Source: Gammaproteobacteria bacterium (lineage in GTDB: Bacteria; Pseudomonadota; Gammaproteobacteria; Xanthomonadales; Wenzhouxiangellaceae). Taken from it: a DNA stretch of 64,000 nt. The stretch lies in NCBI GenBank assembly GCA_021772985.1, contig JAJFKX010000010.1, positions 1-64,000 of the forward strand, in the 5' to 3' direction. A program made the position numbers and the translations under genes. The notes under the pieces are model-generated. The model was not told where the DNA came from. It ran no database searches and saw only the letters and a list, made by a program, of their open reading frames with translations. Positions 38,995-47,659 of this stretch are shown piece after piece (position 1 is the first letter of the stretch; each line of letters starts with the position of its first letter).

Positions 38995-39666
38995 ATGAAC
39001 TTAGAACAAGCCCGCTTCAATATGGTTGAGCAACAGGTGCGCACTTGGGAAGTGCTGGAGCAACGCGTTTTGGATGTGTTACATGCCTTGCCTCGCGAAG
39101 ACTTTGTACCTACCCGATATCGCCAGATGGCTTATGCCGATTTACAGATTCCCTTACCGCATTCGCAGCGGATGCTGCCACCAGTGGTGGAAGGGCGAAT
39201 GTTACAGGCGGCGCAACTACAAGCAAATGACGAAGTGCTGGAAATCGGTTTGGGCAGTGGTTATTTAACCGCTTGCCTGGCAAGTTTGGCGGCGACTGTA
39301 CTTGCGATTGATATTTACCCTGAATTTGTCGATGCTGCACACAAGCGGATTTCCAATCTCAACAGCGCAGAGCGACAGGCTACAGGGAATGTAAACCTGC
39401 AACATGCCGATGTATTTTCCGGCTGGCAACCAGAACGACCTGTAGATGTCATCATGGTTGGTGGGTCGTTGCCATTTGTGCCGGAAACTTTTTTGCATTG
39501 GCTAAAGCCCAACGGCAGGTTGGTGTTGGTGGTTGGCGAATCGCCGTTGATGGAAGCCCGCTTAATCACCCGTAAAGGTGAGCAGGATTGGCAAACAGAA
39601 AGCTTGTTTGAAACCGATATTACGGCATTAGAACACGCTGAACTATCGCAACCATTTGAATTCTAA
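38995..39666 (+). CDS. Protein-L-isoaspartate O-methyltransferase-like protein
   Basis: The ATG at 38995 is chosen because the conserved family start is MNLEQARFNMVEQQVRTWEV; the frame extends upstream without a good site. The 223-residue protein has EVLEIGLGSGYLTACLASL (SAM motif I) and VDVIMVGGSLPFVPETFLHWLKPNGRLVLVV. It belongs to the PIMT-like group often placed just before tolC in gammaproteobacteria; whether it repairs isoaspartate is unproven. It is followed after 50 bases by the tolC-like gene, suggesting an operon. Confidence 0.85.
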   Translation: MNLEQARFNMVEQQVRTWEVLEQRVLDVLHALPREDFVPTRYRQMAYADLQIPLPHSQRMLPPVVEGRMLQAAQLQANDEVLEIGLGSGYLTACLASLAATVLAIDIYPEFVDAAHKRISNLNSAERQATGNVNLQHADVFSGWQPERPVDVIMVGGSLPFVPETFLHWLKPNGRLVLVVGESPLMEARLITRKGEQDWQTESLFETDITALEHAELSQPFEF

Positions 39667-39716
39667 TGACATCCAACCGCTGTATCTGTATAAAAAACAT
39701 TAACTGGAGTCTTAAA

Positions 39717-41078
39717 ATGTATAAGCGGCACACCCCTAAAACATGGATGATGAGCCTTTTCATAGGGCTGGTGTTGGGCACCCCGGCATTGGCAGTTGAC
39801 CTTGTCGGAATACACGATGTGGCGGCTCAAAAAGATCCACAACTGCGTGCAGCAGCGTTGCGCAGAGATGCCACGGGTGAAAACAGTGACATAGCGTGGG
39901 CGAACTTTTACCCTCAGATATCTGGAAGTGCCAGCTATAACAGGGGAAAAAACAAATTGGAAATAGCGGGCAGTAGAATTTTGCCTAACGCTGATATTGA
40001 TCGAGAAAACTATCGTCTGGATCTACGCCAATCGATTTTCAACTGGGGGAACTACGGCCAGTTGAAACAGGCACGAGCCCAGGTTTCCGGGGCAGAGGCG
40101 GACTATGATGGTGCTTACCAAGACTTTTTATTTAGGGTCAGTGATCGATATTTTGCAATTTTGACGTCCGAAGACGCGTTAATTTTTGCCCAGGCTGAGG
40201 AAAAAGCCTTACAACGGCAGTTTGAACAAGCCGAACAACGTTTCGAAGTTGGCTTGACTGCGGTGACCGACGTGCTGGATGCTCGTGCCAGTTACGATCA
40301 AGCCAGGGCGAGGGTGATCGTTGCCGAAAACCAGTTAGAGGATGCCAATGAAGGCTTACGTGAACTGACTGGCACGTATTTTGAGGATATCAAGAAACTA
40401 TCCCAGGAGTTACCGCTGGAGCAACCTGATCCTGCCAACTCGCAAGAGTGGGTAGATATTGCTATGAGCAATAACCCAACACTCCAGTCATTGCGGCGAA
40501 CGGCAGATGCATCTCAAGCGAATATCCAGTTACAACGTGCCGGTCATTATCCTACCTTGGATTTAGTGGCCTCTTTCAACCGCAATGCAAACAATGCTTT
40601 TGTGTTACGTGATGACTTCCAGCAGCCGGTCGGAAACGCGTTGTTGCTCAACGATGATAGCCAGGTTGGTCTGGAGTTGAATGTACCGATATTTAACGGT
40701 TTTCGTGTGACCTCGCAAACCCGGCAAGCAAAACTGAATATGAATGCGGCCTTCCAAGATGTAGAGGCTCAGGAACGCACAATAGTTCGTACGACAGAAA
40801 ACTCTTATCGAGCAGTTTTAGCGGATATTCGTGAGGTTGAAGCGCGCCAGCAGGCACTGATTTCTGCCCAAAGTGCTTTGGACTCCACCCAGGCCGGTTT
40901 TGATGTTGGTACCCGCACCATCGTTGATGTGTTACTGAGTGAACAACGCTTCTTTCAGGCGCAACGCGACTATTCCCAAGCAAGACATACCTATATTCTG
41001 GATCACTTGCGCCTTAAGCAGTCTGCAGGCGTGTTAAATCCGGAAGATTTGGTTCGGGTGAATACCTTATTGGAATGA
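39717..41078 (+). CDS. tolC: TolC family outer membrane efflux protein
   Basis: The ATG at 39717 follows a GGAG site by seven bases. The 453-residue protein has a signal peptide (MMSLFIGLVLGTPALA). Two OEP repeats of about 200 residues can be seen, with helical blocks RFEVGLTAVTDVLDARASYDQARARV in the first and GFDVGTRTIVDVLLSEQRFFQAQRDYS in the second. It should form the trimeric outer-membrane channel for type I secretion and efflux. The gene follows the PIMT-like gene, as in related genomes. Confidence 0.9.
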   Translation: MYKRHTPKTWMMSLFIGLVLGTPALAVDLVGIHDVAAQKDPQLRAAALRRDATGENSDIAWANFYPQISGSASYNRGKNKLEIAGSRILPNADIDRENYRLDLRQSIFNWGNYGQLKQARAQVSGAEADYDGAYQDFLFRVSDRYFAILTSEDALIFAQAEEKALQRQFEQAEQRFEVGLTAVTDVLDARASYDQARARVIVAENQLEDANEGLRELTGTYFEDIKKLSQELPLEQPDPANSQEWVDIAMSNNPTLQSLRRTADASQANIQLQRAGHYPTLDLVASFNRNANNAFVLRDDFQQPVGNALLLNDDSQVGLELNVPIFNGFRVTSQTRQAKLNMNAAFQDVEAQERTIVRTTENSYRAVLADIREVEARQQALISAQSALDSTQAGFDVGTRTIVDVLLSEQRFFQAQRDYSQARHTYILDHLRLKQSAGVLNPEDLVRVNTLLE

Positions 41079-41113
41079 TTTACTCAGAATAGCGCGTCTT
41101 ACGAACATGGTTC

Positions 41114-42397
41114 TCAAACACTAGTTAGCATCTCGGTCAGGCGGTTAAGGCTTTTTTCCAGGCCGCCTGATTCGCCAGCGACCAGCTGTTGAGCCTTTTG
41201 GCCCATTTGTTCACGCAATACAGGGTCAGACAAAAGCGTATGCATGCAGCCTTGCAAATCAGCATCAGACTTCAATAGTAATGCAGCGCCGGCATAATCA
41301 AGCCGGGCGGCGGTTTCCAAAATGTTCTCCCGATATGGGCCAACAATAACTGGACAACCCATAGCTGCGGGTTCTACTGCATTGTGTCCACCAACCGGAA
41401 CCAGAGTACCGCCAAGAAAAGCAATATCGGCAGCTCCGTACCAGGATAATAGCTGACCGATAATGTCCAGAATGATGACTTCAGCTTGATTATCTATCGG
41501 TTGGCTATGCGTATAACGAACTGCGTACAAGTTTTGTTGCGCACAAAGTGCGTGGACTTTTTCTCCTCGATCCGGATGCCTGGGTGCAAGCACCAATAAC
41601 AGGTTGGGGAAATGCGTTTGTAATCGTTTAAATATACGCAATAAAATCAATTCCTCACCTTCATGTGTACTGCCAGCAAGACACACCAGCCGCTGCGCCA
41701 GTTGCGCCTGTAGTTGTTTAGTACGCAGCCAGACTTGCTGGTCCGGCTGGAGATCAAATTTAAGATTTCCGGTAATCTCAACAGCTGACAGACGGGCGCC
41801 ATGTGCTATCAATCGTTCAGCATCAGCCTGCGATTGCGCACCCAACCAGGATACCTTATGCAAAGTCGGGCGGACCAAGGGCGCGAGCCAATTGAAATGT
41901 TGAGCAGTACGCCGTGACAAACGTGCATTCAGCATAGCCAACTCAGCACCGTGTTTGCGGGCATGGAAAAACAGGTTTGGCCAAATTTCTGTTTCCATGA
42001 TCAGCACCAGCTTGGGCTTAAGAAGAGCCAGAAAACGGCCAACCAATTGCGGAACATCGAAAGGCAAATAGGTATGTTGAACCTTATCACCGAACCATTC
42101 CCGGACTTGTTGTGAAGCAGCTGGGGTAGTGGTGGTAATGGTAATTGAAAAATTTGGATTCTGGGAAAGCAGTCCATCCAGCACAGGGCGGGCCGCATTT
42201 AGTTCACCGACAGAAACCGCATGCAGTAAAATGCCATTGGTAGACCAATTGGCTAAGTTACGTGGTCGGCCAAAGCGTTCTCGCCAGCGTTTCCGATAAT
42301 CGCCATTGTGGCGGCTTTTCCATAACAGATGGCAGAGTAGAAACGGTATTATTAACCAAAAAACGGCACTGTAACACCAGCGTAGCAAGCGCTCCAT
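41114..42397 (-). CDS. waaA: 3-deoxy-D-manno-octulosonic acid (Kdo) transferase
   Basis: A 427-residue inner-membrane glycosyltransferase that adds Kdo to lipid A. It has an N-terminal anchor (SAVFWLIIPFLLCHLLW), then WRERFGRPR and GILLHAVSVGELNAARPVL, the family blocks. The nucleotide-sugar domain shows AFLGGTLVPVGGHNAVEPAAMGCPVIVGP near the C-terminus. It is convergent with tolC and divergent from the acyltransferase at 42502, both of which fit envelope synthesis. Confidence 0.95.
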   Translation of the reverse strand: MERLLRWCYSAVFWLIIPFLLCHLLWKSRHNGDYRKRWRERFGRPRNLANWSTNGILLHAVSVGELNAARPVLDGLLSQNPNFSITITTTTPAASQQVREWFGDKVQHTYLPFDVPQLVGRFLALLKPKLVLIMETEIWPNLFFHARKHGAELAMLNARLSRRTAQHFNWLAPLVRPTLHKVSWLGAQSQADAERLIAHGARLSAVEITGNLKFDLQPDQQVWLRTKQLQAQLAQRLVCLAGSTHEGEELILLRIFKRLQTHFPNLLLVLAPRHPDRGEKVHALCAQQNLYAVRYTHSQPIDNQAEVIILDIIGQLLSWYGAADIAFLGGTLVPVGGHNAVEPAAMGCPVIVGPYRENILETAARLDYAGAALLLKSDADLQGCMHTLLSDPVLREQMGQKAQQLVAGESGGLEKSLNRLTEMLTSV

Positions 42398-42501
42398 TGA
42401 TAGCGTTCAGTAAAAAAAGGCAAGATGAATAACCATGCCAGTTAGTATAGCCTGCAATACCGGCTTAGCAGAAAATTGATTATGCAAATGCGGAAATTAT
42501 C

Positions 42502-43407
42502 GTGCCATCCCGTTTATTAAATAGTGTTCTTGGCCGGTTGGTGATATTTGTTTTATATGGTTTTGCCTTATTGCCGATCAGTGTTGCCAAACCACTAGCC
42601 GGGGGTTTGGGCAGGGCTTTGGGGTTATTCATGCACCGCCGCCGGTTAATTGTTTCGGCAAATATAAAGACATGCTTTCCTAAATGGGATGAACGGAGTC
42701 GGCGTGAGCTTGGCCGACAGATATTTCAATCGTTGGGATTAAGCATTTATGAAATTGCTTTGGCCTGGTGTCGGCGTGATTCCAGGCATCTTCCAGATTG
42801 TAAGATAGATGGATTAGAACATGTCAATGCTGCTGTGCAGCAAGGGCGCGGCGTGCTGCTGGTCAACGGTCATTTTACCTGCTTGGAAATTTGCAGCCGC
42901 TATCTGGCAGAAGCGATGCCATTATCGGGAGTATACCGGCCATTAAAAAATCCAGTTTTGGAAAGCTTTCAAACCAAAGCGCGATTGCGATATGCACGAA
43001 CCATGTTAAGCAAACGCAACCCGAAAGAAATTTTAACGGCACTCAAGCAGGGACAAATCGTATGGTTTGCACCAGACCAGGATTTTGGTCCACAACGATC
43101 GGTTTTTGTTCCTTTTTTTAATGTCCCTGCTGCAACTTTAACGGCCACCTGGCGACTAGCCCGCAGTTCAGGTGCGGTAGTATTAACTGCAACGCCCGTA
43201 CGCTTGGCCAATGGTGGTTATCAAATCACCATTGACTCCGCGCTTCCTGGTGTGGACGCTGCTGAACCAGAAGAATTATTAACCGGATTAAATCAACGGA
43301 TTGAGTCGGCAGTACGCACCGCACCTGCAGATTACTGGTGGTTTCACCGGCGATTTAAAACTACTCCAAACAACAGCCAAAATATTTATTCCAACACCCA
43401 TGATTAA
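42502..43407 (+). CDS. Lipid A late acyltransferase, LpxL/HtrB type
   Basis: A 301-residue inner-membrane enzyme that adds a secondary acyl chain to Kdo-lipid A. An N-terminal membrane segment (LVIFVLYGFALLPISVAKPLA) is followed by the catalytic NGHFTCLE (HX4E) at about 113-119, then GVYRPLKNPVLE and VWFAPDQDFGPQRSVFVPFF. The start is GTG at 42502. It lies divergent from waaA, consistent with LPS assembly. LpxL versus LpxM cannot be decided from sequence alone. Confidence 0.9.
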   Translation: MPSRLLNSVLGRLVIFVLYGFALLPISVAKPLAGGLGRALGLFMHRRRLIVSANIKTCFPKWDERSRRELGRQIFQSLGLSIYEIALAWCRRDSRHLPDCKIDGLEHVNAAVQQGRGVLLVNGHFTCLEICSRYLAEAMPLSGVYRPLKNPVLESFQTKARLRYARTMLSKRNPKEILTALKQGQIVWFAPDQDFGPQRSVFVPFFNVPAATLTATWRLARSSGAVVLTATPVRLANGGYQITIDSALPGVDAAEPEELLTGLNQRIESAVRTAPADYWWFHRRFKTTPNNSQNIYSNTHD

Positions 43408-43575
43408 CAACATGGTCAAGTCTTAAAAAAGCACCTGAAGATAATCTAAACCAGAGCCTTAACGGTGCTGTTTTGACACATCGATCAGCAAGGGTGAGCT
43501 TTTGTTTGTAAGCAGGTTACTGATGGGTTGGTCTAAGGTACACTAGTTTTAGAAACCAACCTTAAGGGCTTTTCC

Positions 43576-44649
43576 ATGACTTTGGAAGACGAGACAAGCA
43601 ATGCTGTGCATGAGCAAGTACAGCATTATTACGGTGAAGTGCTGCAAAACAGCAATGATTTGCAAACCGATGCGTGTTGTACGATTGACAATATGCCGGC
43701 GTTTATCAGGCCTTTACTGGCCGATATACACCCGGAAGTGTTGTCAAAATACTATGGCTGCGGCCTGGTCTTGCCGGACCTGTTAACAGGTATGCGTATA
43801 TTGGACCTGGGTAGTGGCAGCGGACGTGACTGCTATGTATTGTCGCGATTGGTTGGGGCACAAGGGCGGGTTGTAGGGGTCGATATGACGGACCAGCAAC
43901 TGGCCGTGGCTAAGCGCCACATCGACTTTCATACCCTTAAATACGGTTACTCCAAGCCCAATGTGGCTTTTTACAAAGGTGATATTGAAAAACTTGATGA
44001 GTTGGGCTTTGCAGAGGAATCGTATGATTTAGTTGTATCCAACTGTGTGATTAATCTGACCCGGGATAAGGCGGCGGTTCTGGAACAGGCCTATCGGCTA
44101 TTAAAGCCGGGCGGGGAAATGTATTTTTCTGACGTATACGCAGATCGACGTGTCCCGAATGCCCTAACCAAGGACCCGGTACTGCATGGAGAATGCTTAG
44201 CTGGCGCCATGTACTGGAATGATTTTCAGAATCTGGCAAAAAAATCAGGTTTTCTGGATCCGCGAATAGTCGAAAGTCACCCGTTGAATATCGAAAATCC
44301 GGTACTGGAAGAAAAGTTGGGTAAACTGAGATTTTATTCTGCAACCTACAGACTATTTAAAATTGCTGAGCTGGAGACCAGCTGTGAAGATTATGGCCAG
44401 GCGGTTCGCTACCTGGGTACGATTCCAAATTACCAGTATGAAATGGTGCTGGATAATCATCATGCGATGCAAACCGGCAAATTGTTCCCGGTGTGTGGTA
44501 ATACCTGGCAGATGTTAAGGCAGACACGTTATCGTGATCATTTTGAATTTTATGGCGACTGGTCAAACCATTACGGCATATTCGAGGGTTGTGGGGTCAG
44601 CATTCCCTTTGATTCAGAAGGCAAGGAAACCAGTGGTGCATGCTGCTGA
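43576..44649 (+). CDS. arsM: Arsenite methyltransferase ArsM-type
   Basis: A 357-residue SAM-dependent methyltransferase. The N-terminal DACCTIDN Cys pair, MRILDLGSGSGRDCYVLSRLVG (SAM motif I with Cys), DLVVSNCVINL (metal-binding Cys) and GGEMYFSDVYADRRVP are hallmarks of ArsM. The C-terminal domain (about 265-357, including FPVCGNTWQMLRQTRY) and the Cys-Cys end (SGACC) match the longer ArsM group used for arsenosugar-type pathways. No arsR, arsB or arsS is adjacent, so it seems to act alone. It has its own promoter region upstream. Confidence 0.85.
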   Translation: MTLEDETSNAVHEQVQHYYGEVLQNSNDLQTDACCTIDNMPAFIRPLLADIHPEVLSKYYGCGLVLPDLLTGMRILDLGSGSGRDCYVLSRLVGAQGRVVGVDMTDQQLAVAKRHIDFHTLKYGYSKPNVAFYKGDIEKLDELGFAEESYDLVVSNCVINLTRDKAAVLEQAYRLLKPGGEMYFSDVYADRRVPNALTKDPVLHGECLAGAMYWNDFQNLAKKSGFLDPRIVESHPLNIENPVLEEKLGKLRFYSATYRLFKIAELETSCEDYGQAVRYLGTIPNYQYEMVLDNHHAMQTGKLFPVCGNTWQMLRQTRYRDHFEFYGDWSNHYGIFEGCGVSIPFDSEGKETSGACC

Positions 44650-44666
44650 TTAAATAACTGGCTAAA

Positions 44667-44695
44667 TTGCGATAAGGATTATGGATTTATCGCAA
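44667..44695. terminator. Hairpin between arsM and the Crp/Fnr gene
   Basis: TTGCGATAA and TTATCGCAA form a perfect nine-pair stem with an 11-base loop, lying between convergent genes. There is no T tract, so termination is inferred from position. Confidence 0.45.
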
Positions 44696-44723
44696 AGGGA
44701 AAAGGAATGGTCGGGTTATGCCG

Positions 44724-45506
44724 TTACCATAGAGCAGACTCAGTCCGGCTGAGTTTTTCGGGTTCTAATACCACCAAGCGACCTTTATCGCGCCGTAAAG
44801 TCCCCTGGCTTTCCATACTGCGGATTACCCGGCATAAATGCTCGGGACTGACTGCAATCAATTCAGCAATTTCCCAATATTTAAGTGGCATGGTAATCCG
44901 TACCGGCTTGCCATCAGTAACATCTGGTTGCACTACTTGCACCAATTGCCAGAGCAATTGTTCTAACCGCTCCTGGACCGAATGACAGCCAAATTGAACC
45001 AGCTTATTAACAAAACGCCACAACAACTTGCTTTGAGTTTGATGGAATGCCCAGGATAAGGCAGCATCGTGTTGCAGCGCTTGGCAGAATGTATCCGCTG
45101 AAATTCTGCGTAGCTGAGCATCAGTCACCAGCTCAGCAGACACCAATGTTAAATCTGAAATAGCACAAGCTGCGCCTAGATAGGCACCTGGAGTTGAACA
45201 CAGCCCAATAATAACCTCTCGGCCTTCAGCGTCGCGGGCAATGGTTTTAGCCAACCCTTGTTCCAGTTTGTATACATCGTGAATTGGAGCACCTTGTTCA
45301 AGTAATACGGTGCCGGCCGGGTATTTACGCACTGGCGCACCAGCAAACGGATCCTGATTGGTTTGTTGTATGGCATCTGCAGCAGGGATGTCATTGAGTT
45401 CAGCTGGGTCGCTGACAGCAGTTTTGTGTGCAGCGAGAGAGTAAATATTTTGCTGTGTCGTCAGAGGTTCTGCTTGCAGTTGATGGTGATCAACAGTCCG
45501 CATCAT
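44724..45506 (-). CDS. Crp/Fnr family transcriptional regulator
   Basis: A 260-residue regulator. The cyclic-nucleotide-binding-like barrel spans about 60-165 (YPAGTVLLEQGAPIHDVYKLEQGLAKT). The C-terminal HTH is at about 210-245 (YWEIAELIAVSPEHLCRVIRSMESQGTL) with the recognition helix HLCRVIRSM. The FNR-type N-terminal Cys cluster is absent, so the signal is not a 4Fe-4S cluster of that kind; a longer, poorly conserved N-terminus of 55 residues precedes the barrel. It is divergent from the radical SAM gene and may control it. Confidence 0.85.
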   Translation of the reverse strand: MMRTVDHHQLQAEPLTTQQNIYSLAAHKTAVSDPAELNDIPAADAIQQTNQDPFAGAPVRKYPAGTVLLEQGAPIHDVYKLEQGLAKTIARDAEGREVIIGLCSTPGAYLGAACAISDLTLVSAELVTDAQLRRISADTFCQALQHDAALSWAFHQTQSKLLWRFVNKLVQFGCHSVQERLEQLLWQLVQVVQPDVTDGKPVRITMPLKYWEIAELIAVSPEHLCRVIRSMESQGTLRRDKGRLVVLEPEKLSRTESALW

Positions 45507-45851
45507 AAATGAGACTCCTTTCTCTTTTTGATATCAAATACAGTTAGCCTGATACGGGGCGTTATCGTCGTATGTGTGATGCGGAGGTATCACTCAGGCT
45601 GGCATGCTACAACTTTCGTATAACGCATGAAGCATAACACAACAATAATGATAAAACGGTGATCAGCTAAAACAGCAAACAGCTAATGCAGCGGCTGTCG
45701 GCAAAGCTTGTACTAACAAGCTCTGTTGGCTAGTCAGAGTAATAACAATCGGCAATTCTATCACTGTAACGGCTACACTGATGTAAGACAAAATCATAAT
45801 AAGCGATCTTGTGATACACAATTTGATTAATCTTTTTCGCATGGAAGGTAT
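45507..45851. promoter_or_regulatory. Divergent control region of the Crp/Fnr and radical SAM genes
   Basis: These 345 bases hold no gene. A perfect palindrome TTTGATATCAAA lies at 45527-45538, just 20 bases upstream of the Crp/Fnr gene. A second dyad TTGTGATACACAA (TTGTG-ATA-CACAA) is at 45809-45821, about 30 bases before the radical SAM start. The core bases resemble the TTGAT/ATCAA half-sites of Fnr-type regulators, but the spacing is not standard. Both could be operators. Confidence 0.4.
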
Positions 45852-46796
45852 ATGAGCAGCGCTGCAGTAGCACAACGTCGGAAAACCGTACGCAATCCCA
45901 GGACATGGCAGTATGCTCCAACGGGTGCGCCGCGAGGGTACATTCAGCCACATGCTTTGGAAGAGTTGTGGTTTCATACCGGTACCGCGTGTAATCTTGC
46001 CTGCCCGTTTTGTCTGGAGGGCTCCAAACCTGGTGATAATCGCTTACAACGGGTGACGCTGGCGGAGGTTAAACCCTATATCGATGCCGCCGTTAAATTG
46101 GATGTGCAGCAATTTTCATTTACCGGCGGTGAACCGTTCATCGTCAAATCAATGGTGGATATTCTTCATTACGCGCTACAGCAGCGGCCATGCATGGTAT
46201 TGACCAACGGCACATTACCGATGCTCCGCCGATTGCAGCAGATTCAAACACTGCGTGAGCAACCACACCCGGTGGCATTTCGGATCAGCATCGATTATCC
46301 AGACCCCGTCAGGCACAACACTGGACGTGGACCGGGAACATTCGAGCAGGCCTGGCATGGGATGCGTGAACTGCACCGCTTGGGTTTTAAGATATCGCTG
46401 GCCAGGCAAATGGACGAACAGGAGGAATCAACAGCGGTCGACGCGGAATTTAGAAAATTATTTAAACAATACAAACTGCCGGAAGACACAGCTATTATCG
46501 CTTTTCCGGATTTTGCAGTACCTGGATCGATTCTTGAAGTACCGCATATTACTGAGGATTGTATGGTTCGTTATCATAATGAAGATAGTCGTCGTCAATT
46601 CATGTGTGCGAACAGCAAAATGGTGGTCAAGAAAGAGGGCAAAATGCGAGTATATTCATGTACCCTGGTCGATGATGATGAGGACTATGATCAGGGTATG
46701 GATTTGCTCGAGAGCTTGAAAGAAAAAGTCATGCTGAAACACCATCGTTGTTATAGCTGTTTTGCTTATGGAGCATCGTGCAGCGAGCGGAGCTGA
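45852..46796 (+). CDS. Radical SAM protein with C-terminal cysteine-rich region
   Basis: A 314-residue protein. The radical SAM cluster motif is C47-NLA-C51-PF-C54, followed by FSFTGGEPFIVKSMVDIL (the GGE motif) and AFRISIDYPDPVRHNTGRG. The C-terminal part carries further cysteines (VYSCTLVDD; CYSC; ASC), which may bind an auxiliary iron-sulfur cluster of SPASM type. It is not ArsS, whose motif and DUF3641 tail differ. GGAAGG precedes the ATG. It stands alone, divergent from a Crp/Fnr gene. The substrate is unknown. Confidence 0.8.
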   Translation: MSSAAVAQRRKTVRNPRTWQYAPTGAPRGYIQPHALEELWFHTGTACNLACPFCLEGSKPGDNRLQRVTLAEVKPYIDAAVKLDVQQFSFTGGEPFIVKSMVDILHYALQQRPCMVLTNGTLPMLRRLQQIQTLREQPHPVAFRISIDYPDPVRHNTGRGPGTFEQAWHGMRELHRLGFKISLARQMDEQEESTAVDAEFRKLFKQYKLPEDTAIIAFPDFAVPGSILEVPHITEDCMVRYHNEDSRRQFMCANSKMVVKKEGKMRVYSCTLVDDDEDYDQGMDLLESLKEKVMLKHHRCYSCFAYGASCSERS

Positions 46797-46856
46797 AGCG
46801 GGTCATCTAATAAGCTTCTCGCGGACAATGATGCGTCAGAGCGAGCGGTGAAAGCA

Positions 46857-46880
46857 TATTTGCTGACCTTACAGCAAATA
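46857..46880. terminator. Hairpin downstream of the radical SAM gene
   Basis: TATTTGCTG and CAGCAAATA form a nine-pair stem with a six-base loop. It lies between the convergent radical SAM and GT2 genes. No T run follows, so the call is weak. Confidence 0.4.
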
Positions 46881-46891
46881 GGTGATGGTAT

Positions 46892-47659
46892 TTAATCACC
46901 GGCTTGTCGAAACTTGAGTTTATGGCGGTATTTAAGAAAAGTTGCATAAGCGCTATGCGCAGCGGCAGCCAAACCCAAAACCGGATTCATAAAGCCACGA
47001 CGCAGAAAATAGTCTTGTACAAACGCCCAGACAGGGGCAAGCAACAGCCTGGGATATGCGCGCCATGGGCTGGCATGACGATCATCAAGCTCAGCATACC
47101 GGCGAGCTTTTGATCGGCGATAGCTGAAAGGGGCATCTCCCCAGTGCAATAGGACATTGTTCAGCAACGGTGTTGCTGAGAAACTACTGGGGGCTGCATG
47201 GATCGGATGTCGCGATAATGTAACCAGTCGGCGATCAAACAGGCGGAGGTGATCGGTTAACTTGACCCAGTCATGCTGCCATTTCCCATGTTGCTCTATC
47301 GGCGATTTCCAAGCCAGCCATTCGCGTCGGCGGAGGCGGTAACCGGTTCCTGTCAGGTGGTTTTGCTTAAGCATTAACAACTCGGTTTGCAAAGCAGAGC
47401 TGAGTGCTTCATCAGCATCCAGTAATAATATCCAGTCGTATCCGGCTAAATCCACAGCATATTGTTTTTGTGGGCCATAACCTCGAAATGTTTCCTGAAT
47501 AACGCTGCAACCATAAGCGGTTGCAATCTTCAATGTTGTATCACTGCTGAATGAGTCCAGCACCAGCAGTTCATCAGCGAGCCGGGCAACGCTGGATAGA
47601 CAGCGGCCTAATGTATCGTCGTTGTTATAGGTAGTTATGACAGCACTAATGGAAGTCAT
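46892..47659 (-). CDS. Glycosyltransferase family 2, WaaE/KdtX-like
   Basis: The start is the ATG at 47659 (MTSISAVITTYNNDDTLGRCL), within the end of the O-antigen ligase gene; upstream sequence in the frame is not conserved. The roughly 255-residue protein has the GT-A fold: VITTYNND, a DSFSSDTTLKIA block, the metal-binding DAD (WILLLDADEALS), and WQHDWVKLTDHLRLFDRR. The set of features matches LPS core glucosyltransferases of the WaaE type. It is the last gene of a three-gene minus-strand LPS unit. Confidence 0.85.
   Translation of the reverse strand: MTSISAVITTYNNDDTLGRCLSSVARLADELLVLDSFSSDTTLKIATAYGCSVIQETFRGYGPQKQYAVDLAGYDWILLLDADEALSSALQTELLMLKQNHLTGTGYRLRRREWLAWKSPIEQHGKWQHDWVKLTDHLRLFDRRLVTLSRHPIHAAPSSFSATPLLNNVLLHWGDAPFSYRRSKARRYAELDDRHASPWRAYPRLLLAPVWAFVQDYFLRRGFMNPVLGLAAAAHSAYATFLKYRHKLKFRQAGD

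Noticed and set aside
45852-46796. ArsS (arsenosugar radical SAM) partner for ArsM
   Set aside because: The cluster context (CNLACPFCLEGS) and C-terminal part do not match ArsS and its DUF3641 domain.
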